From NCBI RefSeq assembly GCF_040047665.1, contig NZ_CP157355.1:2914001-2978000 (forward strand): a stretch of DNA of 64,000 nucleotides. The letters are read 5' to 3'. The first letter of the stretch is position 1. Every line of letters starts with the position of its first letter. The notes beneath the pieces are model-generated. The model had not been told where the DNA came from. It worked only from the letters and a program-made list of their open reading frames with translations, and did no database searches. Shown piece by piece: positions 8,512 to 17,230 of the stretch. Source of the stretch: Chitinibacter sp. FCG-7 (GTDB lineage Bacteria > Pseudomonadota > Gammaproteobacteria > Burkholderiales > Chitinibacteraceae). Made by a program: the position numbers and the translations under genes.

Positions 8512-10722
8512 ATGAGAGAGATACACAAAAAGAAAACTGGTGTTCGCCATCTGGCGAAATACCCGGCTGCAGCCGCGCTGTTTGGCGTGGTAGCGGGTGG
8601 CGCGCACGCCGCCGACGCTGTGCTGGCACCGGTTGAAGTGGCTGCGCCCGTAGCAAATAAAAATGGTACTGCCGATACGTATGTGGCGCCAACCGTTTCT
8701 GTAGGCCGTACTAAGCAAGATACCCGTGATGTACCGCAATCGATCACCAGCATCACGCAGCAATTGATGCACGATCAGGATGCCAATACCGTGAAAGAAG
8801 CGCTGCGCAATGCCGTTGGCGTAACATTCAATGCCGCCGAAGGTGGTAGTAGTGGTGACGGCATCCGTATTCGCGGTTTTGCTGCTTCTAACGACCTGTA
8901 CGTCGATAACTTCCGTGACTCGGCGCAATACAACCGCGATACTTTCCAGACCGATTCGGTAGAAGTATTGCGCGGCCCGGCTTCGATGATTTATGGCCGT
9001 GGTTCAACGGGCGGTATTGTTAATCAGGTGAGCAAACAGGCCTTCCGTGGCGATCTAACGCAACTGACCGGCACCATTGGTACCGATGCTTTCTACCGCG
9101 GTGAAGTAGATGTCAATCGCTCAATCGGCGAAACCGCTGCGGCGCGTGTGGTGGTGATGGGTCAAAAAGGCGGCAGCTTCCGTGAAGGCGCGGAAATGAA
9201 CCGCTACGGCGTAGCACCGAGCGTGAAATTCGGGATTGGCGAACAAACCGAAATCACCTTGAATGCTTTGCACTACCGCGAAGACAATGTGCCTGATTAC
9301 GGTGTGCCGTACTACAACGTCAGCGCATCGGTGCATGGCACAAACACGCCGATTGATCGGGTGAATACCTTCTACGGCCTGAAAGATTTCGACTCGGAAA
9401 AAACCAAAACCGACGTACTCGGTGCGGTCATCCAGCATCAGATCGCGCCCAATATGCAGCTGAAAAACAGCACTCGCTACGGCCAGTATGATCTGGATTT
9501 GCGCGCTAGCGCACCGAGTCTGCGTTTTGCCAATCGCAATGAAGCGCTGAGCGACAGCACCGTAATCGGGCGTAGCTTCAAATTGCGTGAACGCGAGCAG
9601 GAAATTCTCTCCAACGTCACCGATCTGATTTGGGATTTTGAGACTGGCACCATCCGTCATGATGTGCTGGCCGGTGTGGAGCTGACCCGCGAAGAGTTGG
9701 TGAGTTTCAGCCGCGTTCAACGCAACACGGGCGCTACCACCAGCTGCACCGCGCCGACCACCACCGTGGGCAATCCTGTGACCAGCGGTCGCCCTAAGTG
9801 TGATGAGCCAGTGAGAACCCAAGCTGATACATCAACGGCCAATACCGCCGCAATCTATTTCCAGGACATGATTTCACTCAATACCCAGTGGAAAGTGTTG
9901 CTAGGCGCACGTTACGACAACTTCAAAGCTGAAACCAAGCGCAAGAGCCTGACCGCAACGCCGCCAAATCAGCCTGATGTGAGCCGTACTGATAATGTGT
10001 GGAGCTGGCGTACCGGTTTGATCTACCAGCCTGATGCGCAGCAGTCTTACTACGCTTCATACGGCACATCGTTCAACCCATCGGCCGAAGCGTATTCGAC
10101 CGATGTGCGCGGCTCAATGACGCCGCCTGAGAAAAACGCCAACTACGAAGTGGGTGCAAAATGGACGCTGCTGGGCGGCGACTTGGCCTTGCGTACTGCC
10201 TTGTTCCGCACGATCAAAACCAATGAGCGCCAAACTGATATCGAAGTGGGCGTGATTAAACCAGCTGTACTATCAGGCCAACGCCATACCGACGGTATCG
10301 AGCTCGAAGGCGCGGGCCGTATCACGGACAAATGGCAAGTCTTTGCCGGTATCGCCTATATGGAAGCGAAAATCGACAAAGTCGGCCCATTGGCATCGCA
10401 ACAAGCCAATCTGGGTAAGCGCCCGGATAACGTGCCTAGCCACACTGCCAACTTCTGGACTACCTACCAGATTGACGGCAACTGGAAAGTGGGTGGTGGC
10501 TTTAACGCCATGGGCAAACGTTATACCAGTCTGGCCAATGTGACCAATCTGCCTGCCTTCGTGCGCTGGGATGCCATGGCCGAGTGGAAACACCGTGATC
10601 TGAACGTACAGCTGAACGTTTACAATCTGTTTGATACCAAACACTACGAAGGCCTGTACGGCGGCTTCGCAGTACCGGGTATGAGTCGCTCTGCTCGTGT
10701 AAGTGTAGGGTATAGCTTCTAA
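8512..10722 (+). CDS. TonB-dependent catecholate siderophore receptor, Fiu-like
   Basis: A 736-residue outer-membrane receptor. The N-terminus is a signal peptide ending AHA (near residue 33), then a short segment likely to hold the TonB box and a plug domain (QDTRDVPQSITSITQQL, IRIRGFAASNDLYVDNFRD, VEVLRGPASMIYGRGSTGGI). The rest is a beta barrel ending in GYSF with the terminal Phe needed for assembly. The ATG at 8512 is chosen over an earlier in-frame ATG (8464) because it directly begins the signal peptide. The next gene is a PiuC/YbiX hydroxylase, as beside fiu in E. coli and piuA in Pseudomonas, supporting iron-catecholate uptake. Confidence 0.88.
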   Translation: MREIHKKKTGVRHLAKYPAAAALFGVVAGGAHAADAVLAPVEVAAPVANKNGTADTYVAPTVSVGRTKQDTRDVPQSITSITQQLMHDQDANTVKEALRNAVGVTFNAAEGGSSGDGIRIRGFAASNDLYVDNFRDSAQYNRDTFQTDSVEVLRGPASMIYGRGSTGGIVNQVSKQAFRGDLTQLTGTIGTDAFYRGEVDVNRSIGETAAARVVVMGQKGGSFREGAEMNRYGVAPSVKFGIGEQTEITLNALHYREDNVPDYGVPYYNVSASVHGTNTPIDRVNTFYGLKDFDSEKTKTDVLGAVIQHQIAPNMQLKNSTRYGQYDLDLRASAPSLRFANRNEALSDSTVIGRSFKLREREQEILSNVTDLIWDFETGTIRHDVLAGVELTREELVSFSRVQRNTGATTSCTAPTTTVGNPVTSGRPKCDEPVRTQADTSTANTAAIYFQDMISLNTQWKVLLGARYDNFKAETKRKSLTATPPNQPDVSRTDNVWSWRTGLIYQPDAQQSYYASYGTSFNPSAEAYSTDVRGSMTPPEKNANYEVGAKWTLLGGDLALRTALFRTIKTNERQTDIEVGVIKPAVLSGQRHTDGIELEGAGRITDKWQVFAGIAYMEAKIDKVGPLASQQANLGKRPDNVPSHTANFWTTYQIDGNWKVGGGFNAMGKRYTSLANVTNLPAFVRWDAMAEWKHRDLNVQLNVYNLFDTKHYEGLYGGFAVPGMSRSARVSVGYSF

Positions 10723-10756
10723 GCTTATATATTAATTGAAGTTCAAGGCTATGCCC
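10708..10756. repeat. 49-bp element spanning the receptor stop codon
   Basis: Begins GGGTATAGC in the last codons of the receptor gene and ends CTATGCCC 49 bp later (one terminal mismatch). Immediately beyond it GGGTATAGCC (10761-10770) pairs with GGCTATGCCC (10748-10757) in a short hairpin. Confidence 0.6.
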
Positions 10757-10777
10757 TTAAGGGTATAGCCAATTAGC

Positions 10778-10807
10778 AACAGGGGATGTCATCATCCCCT
10801 GTTTGTT
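10778..10807 (+). terminator. Rho-independent terminator after receptor gene
   Basis: Stem AACAGGGGATG/CATCCCCTGTT with loop TCAT, followed by TGTTTTC. It lies between the receptor and piuC. Confidence 0.75.
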
Positions 10808-10870
10808 TTCATGATGGATTGAAGCGCGCCTTCGATTCATGATGAAAACACCATACGGAGACTTGAAATC

Positions 10871-11551
10871 ATGTTATTGCATATTCCGCAAGTATTGAGC
10901 CCGGCTGAAGTTGCAGACTGTCGCCAGCGCCTCAATCAGGCGCAGTGGCTGGATGGCCGGATTACGGCGGGTAGCCAGTCGGCCAAGGTAAAAAACAATC
11001 AGCAGCTGCCCAATGACGATGAACAAGCCGTGGCGGTACGCAAGGTGATCCTGGTGGCGCTGGAAAAAAACGATTTGTTTTTTTCTGCTGCGCTGCCCAA
11101 GCGCATTTTTCCGCCGCTGTTTAATCGCTATAGCGAAGGCATGACTTTTGGCAATCATGTGGATAACGCCATGCGGCGCATTACCGACACCGGCGAATGG
11201 GTGCGCTCAGACCTTTCGGCCACGCTGTTTTTCTCCGACCCTAGCGAATACGACGGTGGCGAGCTGGTCATTGAAGACACTTTTGGCCTGCATGAAGTGA
11301 AATTGGCCGCTGGCGATCTGATTCTGTATCCATCCAGCAGTCTGCACCGTGTCGAGCCAATTACGCGTGGCACGCGACTGGCCTCGTTTATGTGGCTGCA
11401 GAGCATGGTCAAGGATGTGGGCGAGCGCGGCTTGCTGTTTGATCTGGATACCAGCATCCGCCAGATTCGCGCCGAGCTGGGCGATACGCCGACTGCAGTG
11501 CAACTGACCGGTGTTTATCACAATCTGTTGCGTAAATGGGGTGAAATTTAA
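10871..11551 (+). CDS. piuC: Fe(II)/2-oxoglutarate PKHD-type hydroxylase PiuC
   Basis: A 226-residue dioxygenase of the YbiX/PiuC family. The iron-binding triad is visible as H96 and D98 in GNHVDNA and H159 in SSLHRVEP, with the 2-oxoglutarate-binding Arg about ten residues on (R169, GTRLASF). Length matches the family (about 225). GGAG lies upstream of the ATG. Such proteins are encoded next to catecholate receptors and are iron-regulated; the substrate is unknown. Adjacency to the receptor supports a role in siderophore-iron acquisition. Confidence 0.93.
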   Translation: MLLHIPQVLSPAEVADCRQRLNQAQWLDGRITAGSQSAKVKNNQQLPNDDEQAVAVRKVILVALEKNDLFFSAALPKRIFPPLFNRYSEGMTFGNHVDNAMRRITDTGEWVRSDLSATLFFSDPSEYDGGELVIEDTFGLHEVKLAAGDLILYPSSSLHRVEPITRGTRLASFMWLQSMVKDVGERGLLFDLDTSIRQIRAELGDTPTAVQLTGVYHNLLRKWGEI

Positions 11552-11705
11552 AACCTGCTACGCAGGATCTATGCCATTGGTATTGGCGCTGTGGCCTTGT
11601 TCTGCCTTGATTTAACGCGAATTTTTACGCCTTGCTAGGGGTAAACCCTAATCACTGCAGGGGTTTTATTCCGCTATAAAAGTGATTTTGATCCCGAGCT
11701 AAGCC

Positions 11706-12491
11706 ATGCACGTTGCCACTCGCTTGCCTTGCCGCCCCTTGCTGGGTTTGCTGCTGCCATTAACGATGGCACAGGCTATGGCGCAAGCGATGGCCGAGCC
11801 GCTGGAAATTCTGGTTGAAGACGCTGCCGAGCCGTTTTCTCGCGCCGATGGTGGCGGCTACACCAATGAGCTGGTCGTTGCGGCCTACGCAGCGGTGGGT
11901 ATCGAAGTCAAACTGGGCGTGGTGCCGTATTCGCGCTGCAAGGCTATGGTGCTCGATGGCAGCGTGGCGGCGTGTTTCAATATGGCTTGGGAAAAAGCGC
12001 TGGAAGGGCGAGTGAAGTTTGCCGACGAGCCTTTATACAAAGCTCACGGCGTTTACTTTCAGCACAAAGCCAGGCCGCTGGCGGCCAGAAAAGAATCCGA
12101 GCTGGGTAAACCGCTGCGCATCGGCACGGTGAAGGATTATGAATATGCCGATTCGGCGCTGCAGGCCAGAATGCGCGGCGCTGCTTTTTTCCCCGGCCGC
12201 AGCGAGCAGGTTAGCCTGAAACGGCTGGCGCAGGGCAGGCTTGATGCCGCGCTGGTGATCGGTAACGATTTGCAAGGCTCGCGCTACTGGGCCGAAAGCG
12301 CTGGCGTTGCCGATCAGGTCGAGCTGGCTTTCCCCAGTACGCCCACGCTGGTTTACATTGGCTTTAGCACCAGCCATCCGCAGGGACAGTGGGCGCTGGA
12401 TAAATTCAATCAGGGCTATAAATTGCTGCGCGATAATGGCTATGTCGGGCAACTGCGCAAAAAATGGGTCGCCCAGCTGAGCTTGAATTAG
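11706..12491 (+). CDS. Extracellular solute-binding protein, family 3
   Basis: A 261-residue periplasmic binding protein with an N-terminal signal peptide containing a MAQAM-type direct repeat, then EPLEILVEDAAEPFSRADGGGYTNELVVAAY as the first lobe. Family-3 proteins bind amino acids or related polar solutes, but no permease or ATPase gene is adjacent, so it may serve a distant transporter or act as a sensor input. The stop codon TAG supplies the first G of a 49-bp repeat element. It is distantly similar in design to the orphan binding protein at 21085-21822. Confidence 0.8.
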   Translation: MHVATRLPCRPLLGLLLPLTMAQAMAQAMAEPLEILVEDAAEPFSRADGGGYTNELVVAAYAAVGIEVKLGVVPYSRCKAMVLDGSVAACFNMAWEKALEGRVKFADEPLYKAHGVYFQHKARPLAARKESELGKPLRIGTVKDYEYADSALQARMRGAAFFPGRSEQVSLKRLAQGRLDAALVIGNDLQGSRYWAESAGVADQVELAFPSTPTLVYIGFSTSHPQGQWALDKFNQGYKLLRDNGYVGQLRKKWVAQLSLN

Positions 12492-12539
12492 GGTATTGCC
12501 CTGCAGCCCTTTTCAGTGTTTGATTGCGGCAATATACCC
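12491..12539. repeat. 49-bp GGGTAT/ATACCC element, perfect ends
   Basis: GGGTATTGCC ... GGCAATATACCC. It starts on the last base of the stop codon of the upstream gene. Confidence 0.8.
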
Positions 12540-12659
12540 AATCCATAGCCCGTCGTTTTTCTGCACTCGCCGCCGCATTGGCATCCCATAATTGTCCGCC
12601 GCTTGTTTTTGCCGACTGTGGCACAATATCTGCTACTTCTTCATTACCCAATCAAATCA

Positions 12660-13967
12660 ATGGAAATCTTTATATTGCTCGGGCTGATTCTGCTCAATGG
12701 CGTCTTTGCCATGTCCGAGATTGCGCTGGTGACTGCGCGAAAAGCACGTTTGAGCAAAATGGCCGAGGCGGGCAATACCGGCGCCAAAGTGGCGCTGGAG
12801 CTGGGCGCTGATCCGACCAAATTCATGTCCACCGTGCAAATCGGGATTACTTCCATTGGTGTGCTAAGCGGTATTGTTGGTGAATCGGTACTGGCCGCGC
12901 CGTTTGCCGACTGGCTGATGACCTTTGGCCTGCCAGAAAACCTCAGCGATACCAGCGCAACAGTCTGCGTGGTGGTGTCGGTAACCTACTTTTCGATTGT
13001 ACTGGGCGAGTTGGTACCCAAGCGCCTAGGGCAGATTAGCCCTGAGCTGATTGCCACGCTGGTATCGCGTCCACTGCAAATGCTGGCGCTGATCACGCGA
13101 CCCTTTGTGCGCCTGCTGAGCATGTCAACCAGCACCATTTTGCGTCTGCTGGGCGCGAACCAGAATGCCATGCAAAGCGTAACGCAAGATGAAATCGACG
13201 CCATGCTGGCCGAGGGCTCCGAAGCGGGCCTGATTGAAGAGCACGAACACACCATGGTGCGCAATGTGTTGCGGCTGGACGATAGGATGGTGACCTCGCT
13301 GATGATTCCGCGCGGCGACATGGTCTACCTCGATCTGGCCGAACCGCTGCAGGACAATCTGGCGCGCATTGCCCAGGCTGATTATTCGCGCTTTCCGGTT
13401 TGCCGTGACGGGCTGGAAAATCTGCTGGGTGTAATCAGCACCAAGGAAATCCTGAAAAAAGTCCTGAAAAGCGAGCCCGTCGACTTTATCGCCCAATTGC
13501 AGCCCTGCGTGTTTGTACCCGAAACACTCACCGGCCTAGAGCTACTTGAACAAATGCGCTCATCGGGCGTCGAGATGGTTTTTCTAGTCGACGAATACGG
13601 CGAAGTGCAAGGTCTGGTGACATTGCAGGATGTGCTGGAAGTGCTCACGGGTGAATTTACCCCGCAAAACATGGAAGACGCCTGGGCGGTGCAGCGCGCC
13701 GATGGCTCGTGGCTGCTCGATGGCCTGATTCCGGTGCCTGAGCTGAAAGACAGGCTGGCGTTCACCACCATGCCGGACGAAGACAAAAACAGCTATCACA
13801 CCCTGAGCGGTATGGTTATGCTGCTGCTCGGCCGCATGCCGCGTACAGGTGATGTGACTTACTGGGAAAACTGGTCGCTGGAAGTGGTGGACATGGATGG
13901 ACACCGCGTCGACAAGATTCTAGCCGCCGAACATGTATCGGCTGATGCGATCGAGAAAAACGGCTAA
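12660..13967 (+). CDS. CNNM/CorC-type hemolysin-family membrane protein
   Basis: A 435-residue protein with DUF21 (CNNM) membrane domain at residues about 1-190 (ILLNGVFAMSEIALVTARKARL, then ISPELIATLVSRPL), a CBS pair at about 205-335 (MVTSLMIPRGDMVYLDL; VDEYGEVQGLVTLQDVLEVL) and a C-terminal CorC/HlyC transporter-associated domain. Relatives (YfjD, YtfL, TlyC) are linked to Mg2+/Co2+ export or cation homeostasis rather than true hemolysis. The frame opens at 12603, but the ATG at 12660 begins directly at the first membrane helix. A strong terminator follows. Confidence 0.88.
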   Translation: MEIFILLGLILLNGVFAMSEIALVTARKARLSKMAEAGNTGAKVALELGADPTKFMSTVQIGITSIGVLSGIVGESVLAAPFADWLMTFGLPENLSDTSATVCVVVSVTYFSIVLGELVPKRLGQISPELIATLVSRPLQMLALITRPFVRLLSMSTSTILRLLGANQNAMQSVTQDEIDAMLAEGSEAGLIEEHEHTMVRNVLRLDDRMVTSLMIPRGDMVYLDLAEPLQDNLARIAQADYSRFPVCRDGLENLLGVISTKEILKKVLKSEPVDFIAQLQPCVFVPETLTGLELLEQMRSSGVEMVFLVDEYGEVQGLVTLQDVLEVLTGEFTPQNMEDAWAVQRADGSWLLDGLIPVPELKDRLAFTTMPDEDKNSYHTLSGMVMLLLGRMPRTGDVTYWENWSLEVVDMDGHRVDKILAAEHVSADAIEKNG

Positions 13968-14013
13968 GCAATTTCTCAATTCTTGCCAAGCGGCGATTGT
14001 GGCCACTGTTGAT

Positions 14014-14053
14014 AAAAGCCGGGGCGATGATTTCATCTACCCCGGCTTTTCTG
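14014..14053 (+). terminator. Terminator after CNNM gene
   Basis: AAAAGCCGGGG and CCCCGGCTTTT arms (14014-14024 and 14040-14050) with a 15-base loop. It can act for the plus-strand gene and lies 128 bp from the convergent phosphate permease stop. Confidence 0.75.
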
Positions 14054-14177
14054 TGCTTATCCCGCCTCTGCCGTATATATACCAAGTGTGTAATCACACT
14101 CGAATCTCTGTGGATAGCTTGCATCTGCGAGTAAGCTATCCTCGGCAGGACATCGCGCTGATCAAAGCAGCCAGCTC

Positions 14178-15761
14178 CTAGCTAGTTAGCAGCATGCCGC
14201 GCAGCATGAAGTACAGCATGGCGGCGAGTAGGGCGGAGATGGGGACGGTGACAACCCAGGCCGCGGCAATCTTCATGATTTGCGAGCGTTTTACCAGCTC
14301 CTGGCGGTACACTTTTTTCAGGCCTTTACGTTCCATTTTTGAAAAATGAGCCGGGTCAAGCTGCTGTTTGGCCTTGGTTTTCAGCTCGGCCAGCAGCACG
14401 GCTTTTTCATTCACGCCGGCCTTGTTAAAGCGCAGCATAAACGCGTCAATTGCGGCCTGATCGTCCTCGGGGTGGTGGGCCTTGATTTCATCGATGGTGC
14501 GGGCGTGATTGGCTTTCAGGTATTCACGCAAAAAGCCAACGCCAAATACGCCACCCACGGCAATATGCGTCGAGCTCACCGGCAGCCCCATCTGGCTGGC
14601 CACAATCACGGTAATGGTTGCTGCCAGTGCAATGCAGAAGGCGCGCATCTGATCGAGCTCGGTAATTTCCGAGCCGACGGTGCGAATTACTTTCGGGCCG
14701 TACAGCGCCAGACCCAGCGAAATGCCGATCGCACCAATCACCATAATCCATAGCGGAATGCTGGCTTTGTCGTGCAGGCTGCCATCGCTGCTCATCAGCG
14801 CGTCATTAATGGCTGCCAGCGGGCCGATGGCATTGGCGACGTCATTGGCACCGTGGGCAAAGCTCAGCAGGGCGGCAGCAAAAATCAGTGGAATGGTAAA
14901 GAAGTTGTTGACGCTTTGCTTGGTGTTTTGCACCTCGCTAATGCGTGCTTTGATCATCGGCAGCAGTACTGCGCATACCAGCGCACCAACGGCAAAGCCA
15001 ATGCCCACGGCGACGGTAAAATCCACTTTCCAGATTTTATTGAGCCCTTTGAGCATCAGGTAAGTGGTGAAAGTCCACGCCATCAGCCCCACCAGCAGCG
15101 GCACCATGCGTGCAGCAGCGGCGATCATGTTTTCCTGATAAGTAATCGTGCGTTTGATCAGGTACAGAAACAGCGCGGCAAAAATACCGCCCAGCAAGGG
15201 CGAGATCACCCAGCTGGCGGCAATGGTGCCCACTTGCGCCCAGTCGGCAATGCCCATACCACCCGCAGCCACACCCGCGCCCAACACCGCGCCCACGATG
15301 GAATGCGTGGTTGAGACTGGCGCGCCAATTGCGGTGGCTACATTCAGCCACAAGGCTCCCGCCAGCAGCGCGGCCAGCATAATCCAGATGAAGGTCTGTT
15401 TATCTGGAATCAGCGTCGGGTCAATAATCCCGCTGCGGATGGTGGCCACCACGTCGCCGCCGGCAATGATCGCGCCAGCGGCTTCAAAAATACCGGCAAT
15501 CAGCAGCGCGCCGCCCATCGTCAGCGCTTTGGAGCCCACGGCCGGGCCGACATTATTGGCGACATCGTTGGCACCAATATTCATCGCCATATACGCACCA
15601 ATCACCGAGGCCACAATCAGCATCAGGCTGGGTGTGGTGCCACGGGCGGCGGTATAGAGCACGATGCCGACAATAAACAGCAGGGCAATGCCTAGCCGAA
15701 TCAATTCAAGGCGGCCGGAATTAGCCGCATTGTGGATTTTGTTAATTTGCTGGTGATTCAT
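14178..15761 (-). CDS. pit: PiT-family inorganic phosphate transporter
   Basis: A 527-residue inner-membrane phosphate/cation symporter. The two inverted PiT signature repeats are both present: GANDVANNVGPAVGSKAL in the N-terminal half and GANDVANAIGPLAAI in the C-terminal half, each followed by PVSTTHSIVGAVLG or PVSSTHIAVGGVFG. A hydrophilic loop near residues 390-480 separates the last helices. The start at 15761 (MNHQQINKI) is preferred over the frame start at 15848, which adds a non-conserved extension. No phoU-like gene is adjacent. Confidence 0.93.
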   Translation of the reverse strand: MNHQQINKIHNAANSGRLELIRLGIALLFIVGIVLYTAARGTTPSLMLIVASVIGAYMAMNIGANDVANNVGPAVGSKALTMGGALLIAGIFEAAGAIIAGGDVVATIRSGIIDPTLIPDKQTFIWIMLAALLAGALWLNVATAIGAPVSTTHSIVGAVLGAGVAAGGMGIADWAQVGTIAASWVISPLLGGIFAALFLYLIKRTITYQENMIAAAARMVPLLVGLMAWTFTTYLMLKGLNKIWKVDFTVAVGIGFAVGALVCAVLLPMIKARISEVQNTKQSVNNFFTIPLIFAAALLSFAHGANDVANAIGPLAAINDALMSSDGSLHDKASIPLWIMVIGAIGISLGLALYGPKVIRTVGSEITELDQMRAFCIALAATITVIVASQMGLPVSSTHIAVGGVFGVGFLREYLKANHARTIDEIKAHHPEDDQAAIDAFMLRFNKAGVNEKAVLLAELKTKAKQQLDPAHFSKMERKGLKKVYRQELVKRSQIMKIAAAWVVTVPISALLAAMLYFMLRGMLLTS

Positions 15762-15913
15762 GGTTTCACTATCGCGAGTTTTGATCGGTAACAGCACTTG
15801 GTCAGCGCTGCAGTGTAAAAATTCACAATTTTGCAATATTTTTGTCATTTTATCGTGACCTCGCTTGCTTGTCCGCGATCTGGTGTTCTGGCCTTAAGAT
15901 GAGCAGTATTGGC

Positions 15914-15935
15914 TATTAATTGAGAACGAATCTTG
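15914..15935 (+). promoter_or_regulatory. Possible Fur box upstream of imelysin operon
   Basis: The stretch ATTAATTGAGAACGAATCTT about 90 bp upstream of the first imelysin gene partly matches the Fur consensus. Iron control is typical of this cluster, but the match is weak. Confidence 0.35.
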
Positions 15936-16021
15936 TTTGTGTTATCGTTCCGCTGATTGCGGGCCTTTGCTGCGCCGCCTGTTTCATCCCTCACTGCATG
16001 TATTGATTGGAGCTGTAGATA

Positions 16022-17161
16022 ATGAAAAAAATCGCGATGGCATTGCTGCTCGGCGTTGCTGTATATTCAACAGGGGTATTTGCCGCTGATGTAGATCAGC
16101 AGCAGGTTGTAAAGCAATACTCTGTGCTGGTATCTGCAAGCTACCAGGATAGCCTGAGCAGTGCGCGCGATATGCAGGGCAAAATCAACGCCTTTCTGGC
16201 TGCGCCAACACCGGAGACGCTAAAAGCGGCACAAGCAGCGTGGCTGGAAGCGCGTGAATGGTATGGTCAGACCGAAGCATTCCGTTTTTACGGCGGGCCG
16301 ATTGATTCGGAAACCGGGCCTGAAGGCTTTATCAACGCCTGGCCGCTGGATGAAGCCTATATCGACGGTGTGAAAGGCAAACCCAAAGCCGGCATTATCA
16401 ATGGCAAGTCCGCGATTACCGAGGCCAAATTGCGCAGCCTGAACGAGCGCGGTGGCGAGGAAAACATCGCCACCGGCTGGCATGCCATCGAGTTTTTGCT
16501 CTGGGGCCAGGATTTAAGCCGCGATAGCGCCGGCCAGCGCCCATTTACCGATTACACCACCGCACCGAACGCCAAACGCCGTGGCGAATACCTGAAATTA
16601 GTTACGCAAATGCTGGTGGATGACTTGGCTAGCGTAGAAAAAGAATGGCAGCCCAATCAGCAGAATTTCCGCGCCCAGTTTGAGCAGGGTGGCAATGACA
16701 GCATCAAGAAAATCTTCACCAGCCTGGGCACGCTCAGCCGTGGCGAGCTAGCAGGTGAGCGCATAGAAGTGGCGCTGGATACGCAAAATCAGGAAGACGA
16801 GCATTCGTGCTTCTCGGATAACACGCACCGCGATATTGTCAGCAATGCCAAAGGCATCCAGAACGTGTGGGAAGGCCGCTTTGTGCGTCGCAGCGGCGAA
16901 GTGGTGGCCGGAGCCAGCCTCAAGCAGCTGGTCGCGCAGAAAAATGCGGCAGTTGCCGATGCAGTTAGCAGTGATATGGCAACGAGCGTCAAAAACGCCG
17001 AAGCGATTGTGGCCCCGTTTGACCGCGAAATCATCGGCAAAAAAGACGCACCAGGCCGAAAACGCGTACAAGCCGTGGTCGACGCGCTGAAAAACCAGAC
17101 CAAAAATCTGGTTGAAGCCGCCAAAGCACTGGGGATCAAACGCTTGAATACCAGCGTTTAA
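16022..17161 (+). CDS. Imelysin family protein with intact GxHxxE motif
   Basis: A 379-residue periplasmic protein: signal peptide MKKIAMALLLGVAVYSTGVFA, then an imelysin (M75-like) helical bundle. The family motif GxHxxE reads GWHAIE at residues 152-157. Imelysins (IcmP/IrpA) are iron-regulated envelope proteins thought to bind iron or assist its uptake; peptidase activity is doubtful. It heads a cluster (imelysin, di-heme oxidoreductase, imelysin, DUF1513) matching the order around Pseudomonas icmP as I recall it. A terminator-like hairpin follows, so downstream genes may be transcribed at a lower level. Confidence 0.9.
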   Translation: MKKIAMALLLGVAVYSTGVFAADVDQQQVVKQYSVLVSASYQDSLSSARDMQGKINAFLAAPTPETLKAAQAAWLEAREWYGQTEAFRFYGGPIDSETGPEGFINAWPLDEAYIDGVKGKPKAGIINGKSAITEAKLRSLNERGGEENIATGWHAIEFLLWGQDLSRDSAGQRPFTDYTTAPNAKRRGEYLKLVTQMLVDDLASVEKEWQPNQQNFRAQFEQGGNDSIKKIFTSLGTLSRGELAGERIEVALDTQNQEDEHSCFSDNTHRDIVSNAKGIQNVWEGRFVRRSGEVVAGASLKQLVAQKNAAVADAVSSDMATSVKNAEAIVAPFDREIIGKKDAPGRKRVQAVVDALKNQTKNLVEAAKALGIKRLNTSV

Positions 17162-17181
17162 TTTCACTACAGTTATCGCAG

Positions 17182-17211
17182 AAAACCCCAGTTCATCCGA
17201 GCTGGGGTTTT
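17182..17211 (+). terminator. Terminator or attenuator after first imelysin gene
   Basis: AAAACCCCAG and CTGGGGTTTT arms with a 10-base loop, between the first imelysin gene and the di-heme oxidoreductase. Since the cluster looks like an operon, it may act as a partial terminator. Confidence 0.7.
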
Positions 17212-17230
17212 GGCGTTCAAGGATATGAGT

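Noticed and set aside
16074..16122. GGGTAT...ATACTC at 49 bp in the first imelysin gene
   Set aside because: Only one mismatch, but one such hit is near chance expectation, and it spans a normal signal peptide; kept out of the set.
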